A DNA stretch of 64,000 nt, from contig NZ_RKRA01000001.1 of NCBI RefSeq assembly GCF_003814705.1, positions 2,418,001-2,482,000 on the forward strand, given 5' to 3'. Made by a program: the position numbers and the translations under genes. Shown piece by piece: positions 54,732-63,904 of the stretch. This DNA comes from Georgenia muralis (GTDB lineage: Bacteria; Actinomycetota; Actinomycetes; Actinomycetales; Actinomycetaceae). The notes beneath the pieces are model-generated. The model made no database searches, was not told the DNA's origin, and was given only the letters and a program-made list of their open reading frames with translations. Positions within the stretch are counted from its first letter, which is position 1; every line of letters starts with the position of its first letter.

Positions 54732-54761
54732 CGGTGGCCCCCCGACGGGGGGGGGCCACCG
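54732..54761. terminator. Bidirectional terminator between the GHL10 gene and tesB
   Basis: A 12-bp stem, CGGTGGCCCCCC (54732-54743) with GGGGGGCCACCG (54750-54761), between convergent genes. The run of nine G could slip and vary. Confidence 0.7.
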
Positions 54762-54778
54762 CTGTGCGCCGCGCGTCG

Positions 54779-55801
54779 TCAGCGCAGCGAGGGTCGACGC
54801 CACTCGCCGTCGGCGGGCGTCTCGGGCGCGGCACCCTCGTTCGTGGCGCGGGCGGACCCGGCGCCGTCGTCGTCGGGCACCCGGACCATGCCTTCCTGGG
54901 CGATGGTGGCCACGTGCGTGCCGGCCCGGTCGAAGACCTGGGCGGTACCGAGGCCCCGCCCGCCCTGGGCGCTGGGGGAGTCCTGGACGAAGAGGAGCCA
55001 GTCGTCGACGGCGACGTCGCGGTGCCACCACATCGAGTGGTCCAGGCTGGCGACGCTGAGGCCCCGGGTGCGCCAGGACAGCCCGTGCCGGCGCAGGACC
55101 GGCTCGAGGAGCACCTGGTCGCACGCGTAGGCGAGCAGCGCGCGGTGCTGGAGCTGGGTGAGGCCGGCCGGCAGCGGGGACCGCGCGCGCATCCACAGCA
55201 TCTGGGTCCGCTCCGCCGACCCGGCCGGGCGCAGGTACACGTCCTGGTCGACGTGGCGGATGTCGAACGCCGCGATCGAGGACATGAACTTCGCGACCGG
55301 GTGGTCGATCTCGCCGAAGAGCGTGATGGCGCTGCGCAGCGTCTCCGGGTCCGGCGCGGCCGGGGCCGTGGAGGCGTGGTCGCGGCCGGGCTGGTCCTCC
55401 TGGTAGGAGCTGATGAGCGAGAGGATCGGCTTGTCCTGCTGCAGGGCGTGGGTGCGGCGCGTGCTGAAGGACCGGCCGTCATGGAGCCGCTCGACGGCGA
55501 AGCTGATCGGCAGGTCCACCTTCCCGGGCCGCAGGAAGTACCCGTGGACCGAGTGGAGCTGGCGGGCGCCGTCGGCCGGGAGCGTGGCGTGGGCGGCCAG
55601 CACGGACTGCGCGAGCACCTGTCCGCCGTAGATCCGGCCGCTGAGCTGCGGCAGCGACGTGCCGGTGAACCGGTCGGGGCCGAGGCGGCCCAGGCGCAGG
55701 ATGCGCAGGACCGTGGCCATCGGCTCGACGTCGCTCTGCGGGACGTCGAGGGTCTCGGTGACGCCGTCGGCGTGCTCGGCGTGCTCGACCTCGTCGGGCA
55801 T
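54779..55801 (-). CDS. tesB: Acyl-CoA thioesterase II
   Basis: 340 aa, a double hotdog protein. First repeat: GGQVLAQSVLAAHATLPAD and HSVHGYFLRPG. Second repeat: SVASLDHSMWWHRDVAVDDW with the catalytic Asp of the TesB Asp-Thr-Gln triad, then GRGLGTAQVFDRAGTHVATI. Hydrolyses medium- and long-chain acyl-CoA. ATG 55801 has GAGGAGAG eight nt upstream. Convergent with the GHL10 gene. Confidence 0.93.
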   Translation of the reverse strand: MPDEVEHAEHADGVTETLDVPQSDVEPMATVLRILRLGRLGPDRFTGTSLPQLSGRIYGGQVLAQSVLAAHATLPADGARQLHSVHGYFLRPGKVDLPISFAVERLHDGRSFSTRRTHALQQDKPILSLISSYQEDQPGRDHASTAPAAPDPETLRSAITLFGEIDHPVAKFMSSIAAFDIRHVDQDVYLRPAGSAERTQMLWMRARSPLPAGLTQLQHRALLAYACDQVLLEPVLRRHGLSWRTRGLSVASLDHSMWWHRDVAVDDWLLFVQDSPSAQGGRGLGTAQVFDRAGTHVATIAQEGMVRVPDDDGAGSARATNEGAAPETPADGEWRRPSLR

Positions 55802-55839
55802 CGACGCTCTCCTCGCGGTGGTGCGACGGCGGGTCGCCG

Positions 55840-56265
55840 TCAGATCAGGGGGGTCCGGCCGGGGCCGTCCGTGTTGACCATGGCGTGGGCGGCCCGGACG
55901 AGATAGTCCCACAGCAGGGCCTCCGACTCGGCCGGCAGGGCGAGCTCGTCGACCGCCACCCGCATGTGGGCGAGCCAGCGGTCGCGCGCTGTCGGGGTCA
56001 CGGTGAACGGCATGTGGCGACGGCGCAGCATCGGGTGCCCGCGGCGCTCGGAGTAGGTGGTGGGACCGCCCCAGTACTGCTCGAGGAACATCCGGAGCCG
56101 GTCCTCCGCGCCCTCCCAGTCGTCCTGCGGGTACATCGGGGCGAGCAGCTCGTCGGTGCGCACGCCCGCGTAGAACCGCTTCACCAGGCGCGCGAAGGTC
56201 TCGTGGCCGCCCATCGCGGCGAAGAGCGAGTCCATGTCCAGGGGTTCGGTGCTCACGGCTCCCAT
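55840..56265 (-). CDS. glbO: Group II truncated haemoglobin
   Basis: 141 aa. The conserved haem pocket is visible: the CD/E region YPQDDWEGAEDRLRMFLEQY, the Trp of WGGPTTYSERRGHP, and the proximal His in RRRHMPFTV. The family binds O2 or NO and may detoxify NO or peroxide. It sits 38 bp upstream of tesB on the same strand and is likely co-transcribed with it. Confidence 0.93.
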   Translation of the reverse strand: MGAVSTEPLDMDSLFAAMGGHETFARLVKRFYAGVRTDELLAPMYPQDDWEGAEDRLRMFLEQYWGGPTTYSERRGHPMLRRRHMPFTVTPTARDRWLAHMRVAVDELALPAESEALLWDYLVRAAHAMVNTDGPGRTPLI

Positions 56266-56338
56266 TCTCCCAGGTGCACGGCGGTCGCCCGTCCCGTGGC
56301 GCCGCGCGGGCGGACCGGCTCCCCGGCCGGCGGGCCGG

Positions 56339-56368
56339 CGGTCCGCCTCCCGTCCGGCGGGCGGACCG
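56339..56368 (-). terminator. Possible terminator after ptsI
   Basis: CGGTCCGCC (56339-56347) pairs with GGCGGACCG (56360-56368), starting two nt after the ptsI stop on the minus strand. An alternative pairing with 56310-56317 is possible. Confidence 0.45.
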
Positions 56369-56370
56369 TT

Positions 56371-58074
56371 CTACAGCCCGAGCTCCGCCAGGACCGGCAG
56401 GCCCGCCCGCACCCGGGCGCGGGCCTCCTCCGCGGACTCGGCGTCCACGGCGGCGCGGGCGAGCTCGCGGCAGCGCTGCAGGTCCGTGGCCGCCAGGACG
56501 GCAGCGACGTCGGGGATGGCTCGCGGGGTCATGGACAGGGTCGCGACGCCCAGGCCCACGAGGACGACGGCGAGGGCGGGGTCCGCGGCGGCCTCCCCGC
56601 ACACACCCACCGGCCGGGACTGCTGCGCACCGCCCCGGCAGGTCTCCTCCACCAGTCGCAGCACCGCGGGCTGCCAGGAGTCGGAGAGGTCGGCGAGGGA
56701 CCCCAGGAGCCGGTCCGCCGCCATGACGTACTGGGTGAGGTCGTTGGTCCCGACGGAGGCGAAGTGGGCCCGGGCGAGGATCGGCCCCGCCAGCAGGGCG
56801 GCGGCGGGGACCTCGACCATGACCCCCGCCCGGTCGAGGCCGTGGGCGGCGCACGCGGCCACGAAGCTCTCGGCCTCGGCCACCGTCGCCACCATCGGCG
56901 CCATCACCCAGACCTGCGCCTCCTCGGCCGCGGCGGCGGCCGCGATCGCCTCGAGCTGGTGGTCCAGGACGGCGGGGGAGCGGCGGGCGGTACGCAGTCC
57001 GCGCACCCCGAGGGCGGGGTTCGCCTCGGCGGTGTCGGTGAGGAACGGCAGCGGCTTGTCCGCGCCGGCGTCGAGGGTCCGCACGACCACCTTCCGACCG
57101 GGGAAGTGGGCCAGCACCTCGCGGTAGGCGGCGGTCTGGTCGGCGACCGAGGGCTCCTCGGCACGGTCGAGGAAGCAGAACTCCGTCCGGAAGAGGCCGA
57201 TGCCCTCCGCGCCGGCGGCGGCCGCGGCCGCCGCCCCGCGGGCGTCGCCGACGTTGGCCAGGAGCGCCACCTCGTGCCCGTCGGCCGTGCGACCGCGCCC
57301 GTCGAAGCTCCGCTGGCGTCCCGCGGCGGCGGCGGCCCGCTCGAGGTCGTCGGCGCCCGGGTCGAGCCGCACGGTCCCGGCCCCGCCGTCGACGAGGACG
57401 GCCCGGCCCTCCGGCAGCGCGTCGAGCGCCCCGGCGAGGGCCACGACCGCGGGGATGCCCAGGGAGCGGGCGAGGATGGCGGTGTGGGACGTCGGGCCGC
57501 CCTCGGCGGTGACGATCGCCCGCACCCGGGCGGGGTCGAGGAGGGCGGTGTCGGCGGGCGCGAGGTCCTGCGCCACGAGGACGAACGGCTCGGGCCGGGT
57601 GGGCACGCCCGGCAGCGCCGTGCCGGTCAGGACGGCGACGATCCGGTTGCGCACGTCGGTGACGTCCTGGGCGCGCTCGGCCATGTACCCGCCCAGGGTG
57701 CGCAGCTGCTCGGCGACCGTCCCGGCCGCCTCCCACACCCCGCGGGCGGCGGTGAGCCGGTCCGCGCGGACCCGGCGGGCGGCGGTCTTGACGAGGCTGG
57801 GGTCCCGCGCCATCTGCGCGGTGGTCTCGAGCAGCTCGCGGGCCTGCCCCTCCACGGTCGCTGCCGCGGTCTCGAGCCCGGCGGCGACCTCCTCGGCGGC
57901 GGCGCGGACCCGGTCGGCCTCGGCCTCGACGTCGGCCCCCGCGGGCAGGGTGCCGCGAGACGGCTCGGCGGGCGGCGCGCCCAGCTGCGCCACGGGCCCG
58001 GCGGCGAGGCCCGGACTGACGCCGACGCCCTGCAGGTCACGGACGGGGGCCCGCAGGCCCGGCTGGTCGTTCAT
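56371..58074 (-). CDS. ptsI: Phosphoenolpyruvate-protein phosphotransferase (PTS enzyme I)
   Basis: 567 aa. Transfers phosphate from PEP to HPr. The phosphoryl His197 lies in EGGPTSHTAILARSLGIPAV. The PEP-binding barrel has EGIGLFRTEFCFLDR, NPALGVRGLR, SVGTNDLTQYVMAADR and the catalytic Cys in VGVCGEAAAD. GGGAGG lies before the ATG. It diverges from the first stand-alone EIIB. HPr, EIIA and EIIC genes are not in the window. Confidence 0.96.
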   Translation of the reverse strand: MNDQPGLRAPVRDLQGVGVSPGLAAGPVAQLGAPPAEPSRGTLPAGADVEAEADRVRAAAEEVAAGLETAAATVEGQARELLETTAQMARDPSLVKTAARRVRADRLTAARGVWEAAGTVAEQLRTLGGYMAERAQDVTDVRNRIVAVLTGTALPGVPTRPEPFVLVAQDLAPADTALLDPARVRAIVTAEGGPTSHTAILARSLGIPAVVALAGALDALPEGRAVLVDGGAGTVRLDPGADDLERAAAAAGRQRSFDGRGRTADGHEVALLANVGDARGAAAAAAAGAEGIGLFRTEFCFLDRAEEPSVADQTAAYREVLAHFPGRKVVVRTLDAGADKPLPFLTDTAEANPALGVRGLRTARRSPAVLDHQLEAIAAAAAAEEAQVWVMAPMVATVAEAESFVAACAAHGLDRAGVMVEVPAAALLAGPILARAHFASVGTNDLTQYVMAADRLLGSLADLSDSWQPAVLRLVEETCRGGAQQSRPVGVCGEAAADPALAVVLVGLGVATLSMTPRAIPDVAAVLAATDLQRCRELARAAVDAESAEEARARVRAGLPVLAELGL

Positions 58075-58135
58075 GGCGATCCTCCCTCGTCGGCGACCAT
58101 CATGCCGCCCCTGCCGCGGGGGCGCCCGGCGCAGG

Positions 58136-58141
58136 TAGGCT
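58136..58141 (+). promoter_or_regulatory. -10-like hexamer upstream of the first EIIB gene
   Basis: TAGGCT about 60 nt before the ATG at 58201, in the 126-bp region divergent from ptsI. Confidence 0.35.
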
Positions 58142-58200
58142 CTCCCCGGACCGAGACCCCGGTCACACCTGACGACCGACGACGCCCGGAGGCACCGACG

Positions 58201-58431
58201 ATGACCAAGGCCGAAGACATCCTCACCGCGTTGGGAGGTGCCGCGAACGTCGTCGACGTCGAGCCGTGCATCACCCGCCTGCGGGTGGAGGTCCGCGACC
58301 CGGCGGCGGTGGGGGATCGCGACCTCAAGGCCACGGGCGCGTTCGGCGTGGTCCGCTCCGGCCGCATCGTCCAGATCGTCGTCGGTCCCGAGGCGGACGA
58401 CCTGGCCGAGGCGATCGGCGCCATGCTCTGA
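58201..58431 (+). CDS. Stand-alone PTS EIIB domain, glucose/GlcNAc family (copy 1)
   Basis: 76 aa, one EIIB domain only. The phosphorylated Cys23 is in VEPCITRLRVEVRD, the invariant motif of the glucose/GlcNAc/maltose class. GAFGVV and VQIVVGPEAD complete the fold. It accepts phosphate from an EIIA and passes it to sugar bound by a separate EIIC, neither present here. GGAGG lies eight nt before the ATG. It is 62% identical to the second EIIB at 60819. Confidence 0.93.
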   Translation: MTKAEDILTALGGAANVVDVEPCITRLRVEVRDPAAVGDRDLKATGAFGVVRSGRIVQIVVGPEADDLAEAIGAML

Positions 58432-58531
58432 GGCGTCGCCCGGTGCGCCCCGGCGGGCGCGGGCGGCAGCCTCTGGCAGGATCGTCTCGCGACGAGGGCG
58501 ACCGACCGGCCCTCGCGACGTGAGGAGCGAG

Positions 58532-60685
58532 ATGACTGACCCGGCCGCCGTCGAGGCCCCCGGACCGTCCCTGCACCGGCTGGCCGACGCCCTGGGCGTC
58601 GCCACGGACTTCTGGGACTTCACGGGACACCACCGGACCGTCGGTGCACCGACCATCCGTGCGGTGCTTGCCGCGCTCGGCGTCGACGCCGCCACCGAGG
58701 AGGCGGCGGAGGCGGCGCTGGCGGAGATCGATGTCGCCCCGTGGCGGGCCACCCTCCCGCCGTCCGTCGTCGTGTCGGCCGGGCGCGAGCACGACCTGGC
58801 CGTGCACGTCCCCGACGGCACCGCCGTGCGGGTGCACGTCGCGGTCGAGGACGGCCGCCGCTGGGACCTCACCCAGCGCGAGGTGTGGACCGCCCCGCGC
58901 GACGTCGACGGCGTGCGCACCGGCCGGGCGACGTTCGTCCTGCCCGCGGACCTGCCGCTGGGCTGGCACGAGCTGGTCGCCGACGTCGAGGGCGGCAGCC
59001 GGGCGACGGCGCCGCTCGCCGTCACCCCCGCCGCCCTGGAGGCACCCACCCTGGCCACCGACCGCGGCTGGGGGGTCATGGCGCAGCTGTACTCCGTCCG
59101 CTCGGCCACCTCGTGGGGGGTGGGGGACCTCGCCGACCTCGCCGAGCTGACCGCGTTCTTCGGTGACGTCGGCGCGGACTTCCTCCTCATCAACCCCCTC
59201 CACGCGGCCGAGACAACCGGGCACATGACGCCCTCGCCGTACCTGCCGGTCAGCCGCCGCTTCTTCAACCCCCTGTACATCCGCCCCGAGGACATCCCCG
59301 AGACCGCCTACCTCACCGGGCCCCAGCGGGCCCTGGTGGAGTGGGCCGCCCAGGAGGTCCGGCCGGCGAACACGACCAACGAGCCGCTCGACCGCGACGC
59401 CTCCTGGGCGGCGAAGCTGCGGGCGCTCGAGGTCGTCCACGCGGCGGGCCGGTCCCGGTCACGCCAGCGCTCCCTCGACCGGTTCCGTGCGGAGGAGGGC
59501 CAGGGGCTGGAGGACTTCGCCCTGTGGTGCGCGCTGCAGGAGAAGTACGCGGGCAGGGCGTGGCCCGAGGAGCTCGCGGACGCGCGCTCGCCCTTCGCCG
59601 CCCGGGAGCGCCGCGAGCTCGCCGACCGCGTGGACTTCCACGCCTGGCTGCAGTGGGTGGCGGACTCCCAGCTCGCCCACGCCCAGCAGGTCGCCAAGGA
59701 GTCCGGGATGGGCCTGGGCGTCATGCACGACCTCGCCGTGGGCGTCCACCCCGACGGCGCCGACTCGTGGTCCCAGCGCGAGGCCTTCGCCCTGGGGATC
59801 GGCGTGGGCGCGCCCCCGGACATGTACAACCAGCAGGGCCAGAACTGGCACCAGCCGCCCTGGCGGCCCGACGCCCTGGCCCGCACGGCCTACGCCCCGC
59901 TGCGGGAGATGGCCCGTACGGTGCTGCGCCACGCCGGGGCGGTGCGGGTCGACCACATCCTCGGCCTGTTCCGGCTGTGGTGGATCCCGGACGGCATGGG
60001 CGCCGGCGAGGGCACGTACGTGCGCTACGACCACGAGGCGATGGTCGGGGTGCTCCTCCTCGAGGCCCACCGCGCCGGCGCCGTCGTCATCGGTGAGGAC
60101 CTCGGGACGGTCGAGCCGTGGGTCCGTGGCTACCTGGCCGAGCGCGGGGTCCTGGGCACGTCCGTGCTGTGGTTCGAGAAGGACTCCGCCGGCTGGCCCC
60201 TCGAGCCGGGGGACTACCGCGACCTCGTCCTGGCCACGGTCGACACCCACGACCTGCCCCCGGTGGCCGGCTACCTCGCCGAGGAGCACGTGGACCTGCG
60301 CGAGCGCCTCGGGCTGCTCACCACCCCGGTGGATGAGGTGCGGGCCGAGGCACGGCTCGAGCGCGAGCGCATGGTCGCGCGCCTGCGCGAGCACGAGCTG
60401 GTCGGGGCGGACCCCACGGAGCGCGAGCTCGTCGAGGCGCTGCACGCCTACGTCGTGCGCACCCCGGCCGTCCTCGTGGGCGTCTCCCTCACCGACGCGG
60501 TCGGCGAGCGGCGTGCGCAGAACCAGCCCGGGACCGACACCGAGTACCCGAACTGGAAGGTCCCGCTCGCCGACGGCGCGGAGCGCGTGGTCATGGTCGA
60601 GGACCTGCCGGGGTCGGCCCGGCTGCTCTCCCTCGTGGCCGCGGTGCGTGCCGCCATGGGCGACGACGACCGGTTGGCGGACTGA
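58532..60685 (+). CDS. malQ: 4-alpha-glucanotransferase (amylomaltase, GH77)
   Basis: 717 aa, the long actinobacterial form with an extra N-terminal domain (about 1-165). Disproportionates maltodextrins. The GH77 barrel starts GVMAQLYSVRSATSWGVGDL. The catalytic residues are the nucleophile Asp in RVDHILGLFR, the acid Glu in VIGEDLGTVEPW and the Asp of VDTHDLPPVAG. ATG 58532 has GAGGAG four nt upstream. It lies between two EIIB genes on the same strand, suggesting a maltose/glucose link. Confidence 0.95.
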   Translation: MTDPAAVEAPGPSLHRLADALGVATDFWDFTGHHRTVGAPTIRAVLAALGVDAATEEAAEAALAEIDVAPWRATLPPSVVVSAGREHDLAVHVPDGTAVRVHVAVEDGRRWDLTQREVWTAPRDVDGVRTGRATFVLPADLPLGWHELVADVEGGSRATAPLAVTPAALEAPTLATDRGWGVMAQLYSVRSATSWGVGDLADLAELTAFFGDVGADFLLINPLHAAETTGHMTPSPYLPVSRRFFNPLYIRPEDIPETAYLTGPQRALVEWAAQEVRPANTTNEPLDRDASWAAKLRALEVVHAAGRSRSRQRSLDRFRAEEGQGLEDFALWCALQEKYAGRAWPEELADARSPFAARERRELADRVDFHAWLQWVADSQLAHAQQVAKESGMGLGVMHDLAVGVHPDGADSWSQREAFALGIGVGAPPDMYNQQGQNWHQPPWRPDALARTAYAPLREMARTVLRHAGAVRVDHILGLFRLWWIPDGMGAGEGTYVRYDHEAMVGVLLLEAHRAGAVVIGEDLGTVEPWVRGYLAERGVLGTSVLWFEKDSAGWPLEPGDYRDLVLATVDTHDLPPVAGYLAEEHVDLRERLGLLTTPVDEVRAEARLERERMVARLREHELVGADPTERELVEALHAYVVRTPAVLVGVSLTDAVGERRAQNQPGTDTEYPNWKVPLADGAERVVMVEDLPGSARLLSLVAAVRAAMGDDDRLAD

Positions 60686-60700
60686 CGCGGCGGGTCGCGG

Positions 60701-60729
60701 TTGACACGCCCCCGTGCGCAGGGTGTCAT
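60701..60729 (+). promoter_or_regulatory. Sigma-70-type promoter of the second EIIB, with inverted repeat
   Basis: A perfect -35 TTGACA (60701-60706), 17-nt spacer and -10 TGTCAT (60724-60729). TGACAC and GTGTCA form an inverted repeat across the same positions, and GTCAT-CAGC-ATGAC overlaps the -10 and start region, so a regulator may bind here. This is the best classical promoter seen in the window. Confidence 0.65.
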
Positions 60730-60818
60730 CAGCATGACGGGCCGCACGGCCCGGCACGGCGCGCACGGCCGCACGGATGTTCCCGTCGCCCGCCGGCAGT
60801 GACGACAGGAGCGAAAAG

Positions 60819-61049
60819 ATGAGTCAGGCCGAGCAGATCCTCGCGGCACTCGGCGGGGACGCGAACGTCCTCGACCTCGAGGCGTGCATCACCCGCCTCC
60901 GCGTGGAGGTGGAGGACCCGTCCAAGGTGGACGAGGCGGCGCTCAAGGCCGCGGGCGCCTTCGGCGTCGTGCAGCAGGGCGCCGCCGTGCAGGTCGTGGT
61001 GGGCCCGCAGGCGGACACCATCGCCGAGGACATCGAGGACCTCCGCTAG
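60819..61049 (+). CDS. Stand-alone PTS EIIB domain, glucose/GlcNAc family (copy 2)
   Basis: 76 aa, a single EIIB domain with Cys23 in LEACITRLRVEVED. 47 of 76 positions match copy 1 without gaps. The differences cluster at 35-41, 52-56 and the last four residues, so partner specificity may differ. AGGAG lies nine nt before the ATG. It has its own TTGACA promoter about 80 nt upstream and a strong terminator after it. Confidence 0.93.
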   Translation: MSQAEQILAALGGDANVLDLEACITRLRVEVEDPSKVDEAALKAAGAFGVVQQGAAVQVVVGPQADTIAEDIEDLR

Positions 61050-61090
61050 GACGCACGAGCGAGCCGCGCCCGGCGCGGCCCAGGGTGGTT

Positions 61091-61134
61091 GCGGCGAACC
61101 GGCCGGCGGGACGACCCGCCGGCCGGTTCGCCGC
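61091..61134. terminator. Bidirectional terminator between EIIB copy 2 and pepN
   Basis: A perfect 20-bp stem (61091-61110 with 61115-61134), loop ACGA, between convergent genes. Confidence 0.88.
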
Positions 61135-61142
61135 GCGCCCGC

Positions 61143-63725
61143 TCAGGCGGTCGCGACCGCCCCGCCGGCGGCGTCCGCGGCCTGGGCCCGCACCGCACGG
61201 CGGGCGGCGTCGAGGTTCTCCACCACCAGGCGGCGCAGCGCGGGGGGCGCGGCGGGGTGGTCGGCCAGCCACTGCTCGGTGAGCGCGACGACGTCGACGC
61301 CGTGCTCACCGGCGAGCCCGGCGAGCTTGTGCGGGTACAGGCCGACGACGATGTTCTGCGCCATCTCGTTGGTGCGTTCGCGCCACACCGTCTCCAGGGC
61401 GTCGAAGTAGCGCCCGGCGAACGGCACGAGGAGCCCCCGGTCGTGGAGCTGGGAGAACCCGCCGATGACGTTGGACTGCACGGCGTTCGGCAGCGCGTCG
61501 GAGTCGACGACGTCGGCCCAGGCGGCCGCCTTGTTCTCGGCGGTGGGGATCGCCGCCCTGGCCCGGGCCGCCTGCTGGTGCCCGGTGGCCGTGGCGTCAC
61601 GGCCGAGCTCGGCGTCGATGCGCGCGGCATCGGCGCGCCCGCCCGCGACCAGGCCCTGCAGGAGGGTCCAGCGCAGGTCGGTGTCGACCTCGAGGCCGTC
61701 GAGGTCCACGGTCCCGTCGAGCAGGCCGGCGAGGACGTCGAGCTGCTCCGTGGTCACGGCGTGCTGGGCGAGTGCCCGGACCAGCTGGAGCTGGGTGTCC
61801 GACCCCCCGCGCGAGCTGCGGGCGAGCGTGAGGAGACGGTCCGCGACACGCTCGGCGAGGTCGGTGCGCGTCGCCGGTGCCGAGTACGACCCCACCGCGG
61901 TCGCGAGCTGGCGGAGCAGCACCTGGACCACGGAGGAGTCGGACTCGCCGGGGATCGCGGCGAGCACGAGCTCGGTGAACTCCCGGGCCGGCCACTCGCC
62001 GTCCCGGGTGGTGTCCCAGGCCGAGGCGAGCACGAGCGCGCGGGGCAGGGAGTGGGCGAACCCGCCAAGGTGCGCCCGCGCCGTCGCCAGGGAGGCCTCG
62101 TCCAGGCGGACCTTGGCGTACGCGAGGTCCTCGTCGTTGACCAGGACCAGGTCCGGCCGGCGGTCGCCGACCAGCTCGGGCACCTCCGTCCGGTCGCCGT
62201 CAACGTCGAGCTCGACGCGCAGCCGCCGCTCGAGCCGGTCCCCGACGACGTCGTAGCCGCCGACGACCAGCCGGTGCGGGCGCAGCGTCGGGTGCTCGGC
62301 GGGCGCCTCCTGGAGCACCGCGAAGGAGGTGACCGTCCCCTCCTGGTCGACCTCGATCTCCGGGCGCAGCAGGGTGACGCCGGCCTGCTCGAGCCACACC
62401 TGCGACCACGCCGTCAGGTCGCGGCCGGAGGTGGTCTCGAGCTCGGTGAGGAGGTCGGTGAGCTCGGTGTTGGCGAAGGCGTGCTTGGCGAAGTAGCGCT
62501 GCAGGCCCGCGAGGAACGCCTCGCTGCCGACCCACGCGACGAGCTGCTTGAGGACCGAGGCACCCTTGGCGTAGGTGATGCCGTCGAAGTTGACCTCGAC
62601 GTCCTCGAGGTCGTTGATGGGCGCCACGATGGGATGGGTCGAGGGCATCTGGTCCTGGTTGTAGGCCCAGGACTTCTCCAGGGAGGAGAAGGTCGTCCAG
62701 GCGCTCGTCCAGCGGGTCGCCTCGGCGGTGGCCAGGTGGGAGGCGTACTCCGCGAAGGACTCGTTGAGCCACAGGTCGTTCCACCAGCGCATGGTCACCA
62801 GGTCGCCGAACCACATGTGGGCGAGCTCGTGGAGGATCGTCACGGCCCGGCGCTCGACGGTGGCCTCGGGCACCTTGGAGCGGAAGACGTAGTTCTCGAG
62901 GAACGTCACCGCGCCTGCGTTCTCCATGGCCCCGGCGTTGAACTCGGGCACGAAGAGCTGGTCGTACTTGGCGAAGGGGTAGGGCCGGTCGAACGCGACC
63001 TCGTAGAAGGCGAACCCGGCCCGTGTGATGTCCATGATCTCCTCGGCGTCGACGTACCGGGCCAGGGAGGCGCGGGCGTAGACCCCCAGGGGGATGGTGC
63101 GGCCGTCGGTGGAGACCAGCTCGCCGGTGAATCGCGAGTACGGCCCGGCGATGATCGCCGTGAGGTAGGAGGAGATGACGTCCGTCGGCGCGAAGCGCCA
63201 CGTGGCCACGTCCTCACCGGCCGGCTCCGGGTCGGGGGTCGGGCTGTTGGACACCACGGTCCAGTGCTCGGGGGCCGTGACCGTGAACGTGAACGTGGCC
63301 TTGAGGTCGGGCTGCTCGAAGACGGCGAATACGCGGCGTGAGTCGGCCACCTCGAACTGGGTGTAGAGGTAGACCTCCTCGTCCACCGGGTCGACGAAGC
63401 GGTGCAGACCCTCGCCGGTGTTCATGTAGCGGCACGTGGCGACCACGACGAGCTCGTTGTCCGCGGCGAGGTCGGTCAGGGCGATTCGCGAGTCGGCGAA
63501 CGCGGAGGTGGCCACGGGGGCGCCGTTGAGGGTGATCTCCTCGACCGACTCGGCGATGAGGTCCACGAACGTGCTCGCGCCCTCGCGGCCGGCGAAGCGG
63601 ATCGTCGTCGTCGAGCCGAACACGCGCTCGCCACGCGTCAGGTCCAGCGCGACGTCGTAGGTGGACGTCGTCACGATCCCGGCCCGCTCCTGGGCCTCGG
63701 CGCGGGTGAGGTTCTCTCCGGGCAT
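61143..63725 (-). CDS. pepN: Aminopeptidase N (M1 family)
   Basis: 860 aa, full length for the actinobacterial M1 form. Removes N-terminal residues from peptides in the cytoplasm. GAMEN (265-269) binds the free N-terminus. Zinc is held by HELAH (299-303) and Glu322 in [10 protein letters not shown], the HExxH-x18-E pattern. The C-terminal helical ERAP1-like domain spans about 500-850. ATG 63725 is chosen over an upstream extension because AAGGAG lies six nt before it. In M. tuberculosis pepN is likewise beside the Rv2466c oxidoreductase. Confidence 0.96.
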   Translation of the reverse strand: MPGENLTRAEAQERAGIVTTSTYDVALDLTRGERVFGSTTTIRFAGREGASTFVDLIAESVEEITLNGAPVATSAFADSRIALTDLAADNELVVVATCRYMNTGEGLHRFVDPVDEEVYLYTQFEVADSRRVFAVFEQPDLKATFTFTVTAPEHWTVVSNSPTPDPEPAGEDVATWRFAPTDVISSYLTAIIAGPYSRFTGELVSTDGRTIPLGVYARASLARYVDAEEIMDITRAGFAFYEVAFDRPYPFAKYDQLFVPEFNAGAMENAGAVTFLENYVFRSKVPEATVERRAVTILHELAHMWFGDLVTMRWWNDLWLNESFAEYASHLATAEATRWTSAWTTFSSLEKSWAYNQDQMPSTHPIVAPINDLEDVEVNFDGITYAKGASVLKQLVAWVGSEAFLAGLQRYFAKHAFANTELTDLLTELETTSGRDLTAWSQVWLEQAGVTLLRPEIEVDQEGTVTSFAVLQEAPAEHPTLRPHRLVVGGYDVVGDRLERRLRVELDVDGDRTEVPELVGDRRPDLVLVNDEDLAYAKVRLDEASLATARAHLGGFAHSLPRALVLASAWDTTRDGEWPAREFTELVLAAIPGESDSSVVQVLLRQLATAVGSYSAPATRTDLAERVADRLLTLARSSRGGSDTQLQLVRALAQHAVTTEQLDVLAGLLDGTVDLDGLEVDTDLRWTLLQGLVAGGRADAARIDAELGRDATATGHQQAARARAAIPTAENKAAAWADVVDSDALPNAVQSNVIGGFSQLHDRGLLVPFAGRYFDALETVWRERTNEMAQNIVVGLYPHKLAGLAGEHGVDVVALTEQWLADHPAAPPALRRLVVENLDAARRAVRAQAADAAGGAVATA

Positions 63726-63904
63726 GGGTCTCCTTCGTCCGGGCCGCCGTGGCGACCCTCTCCCGGCGCGCCAGGACGCGCACCGCCGGCGCAGTGCGCG
63801 CCGACGACGATCCTGCCATCCGGGAGCCGTCCGGGCCGAGCCCAATACCGCCCGGCGCGTGGACCGACGTGCGGGCGCGGGGTGGCGTCACGCAGGATGG
63901 CCCC

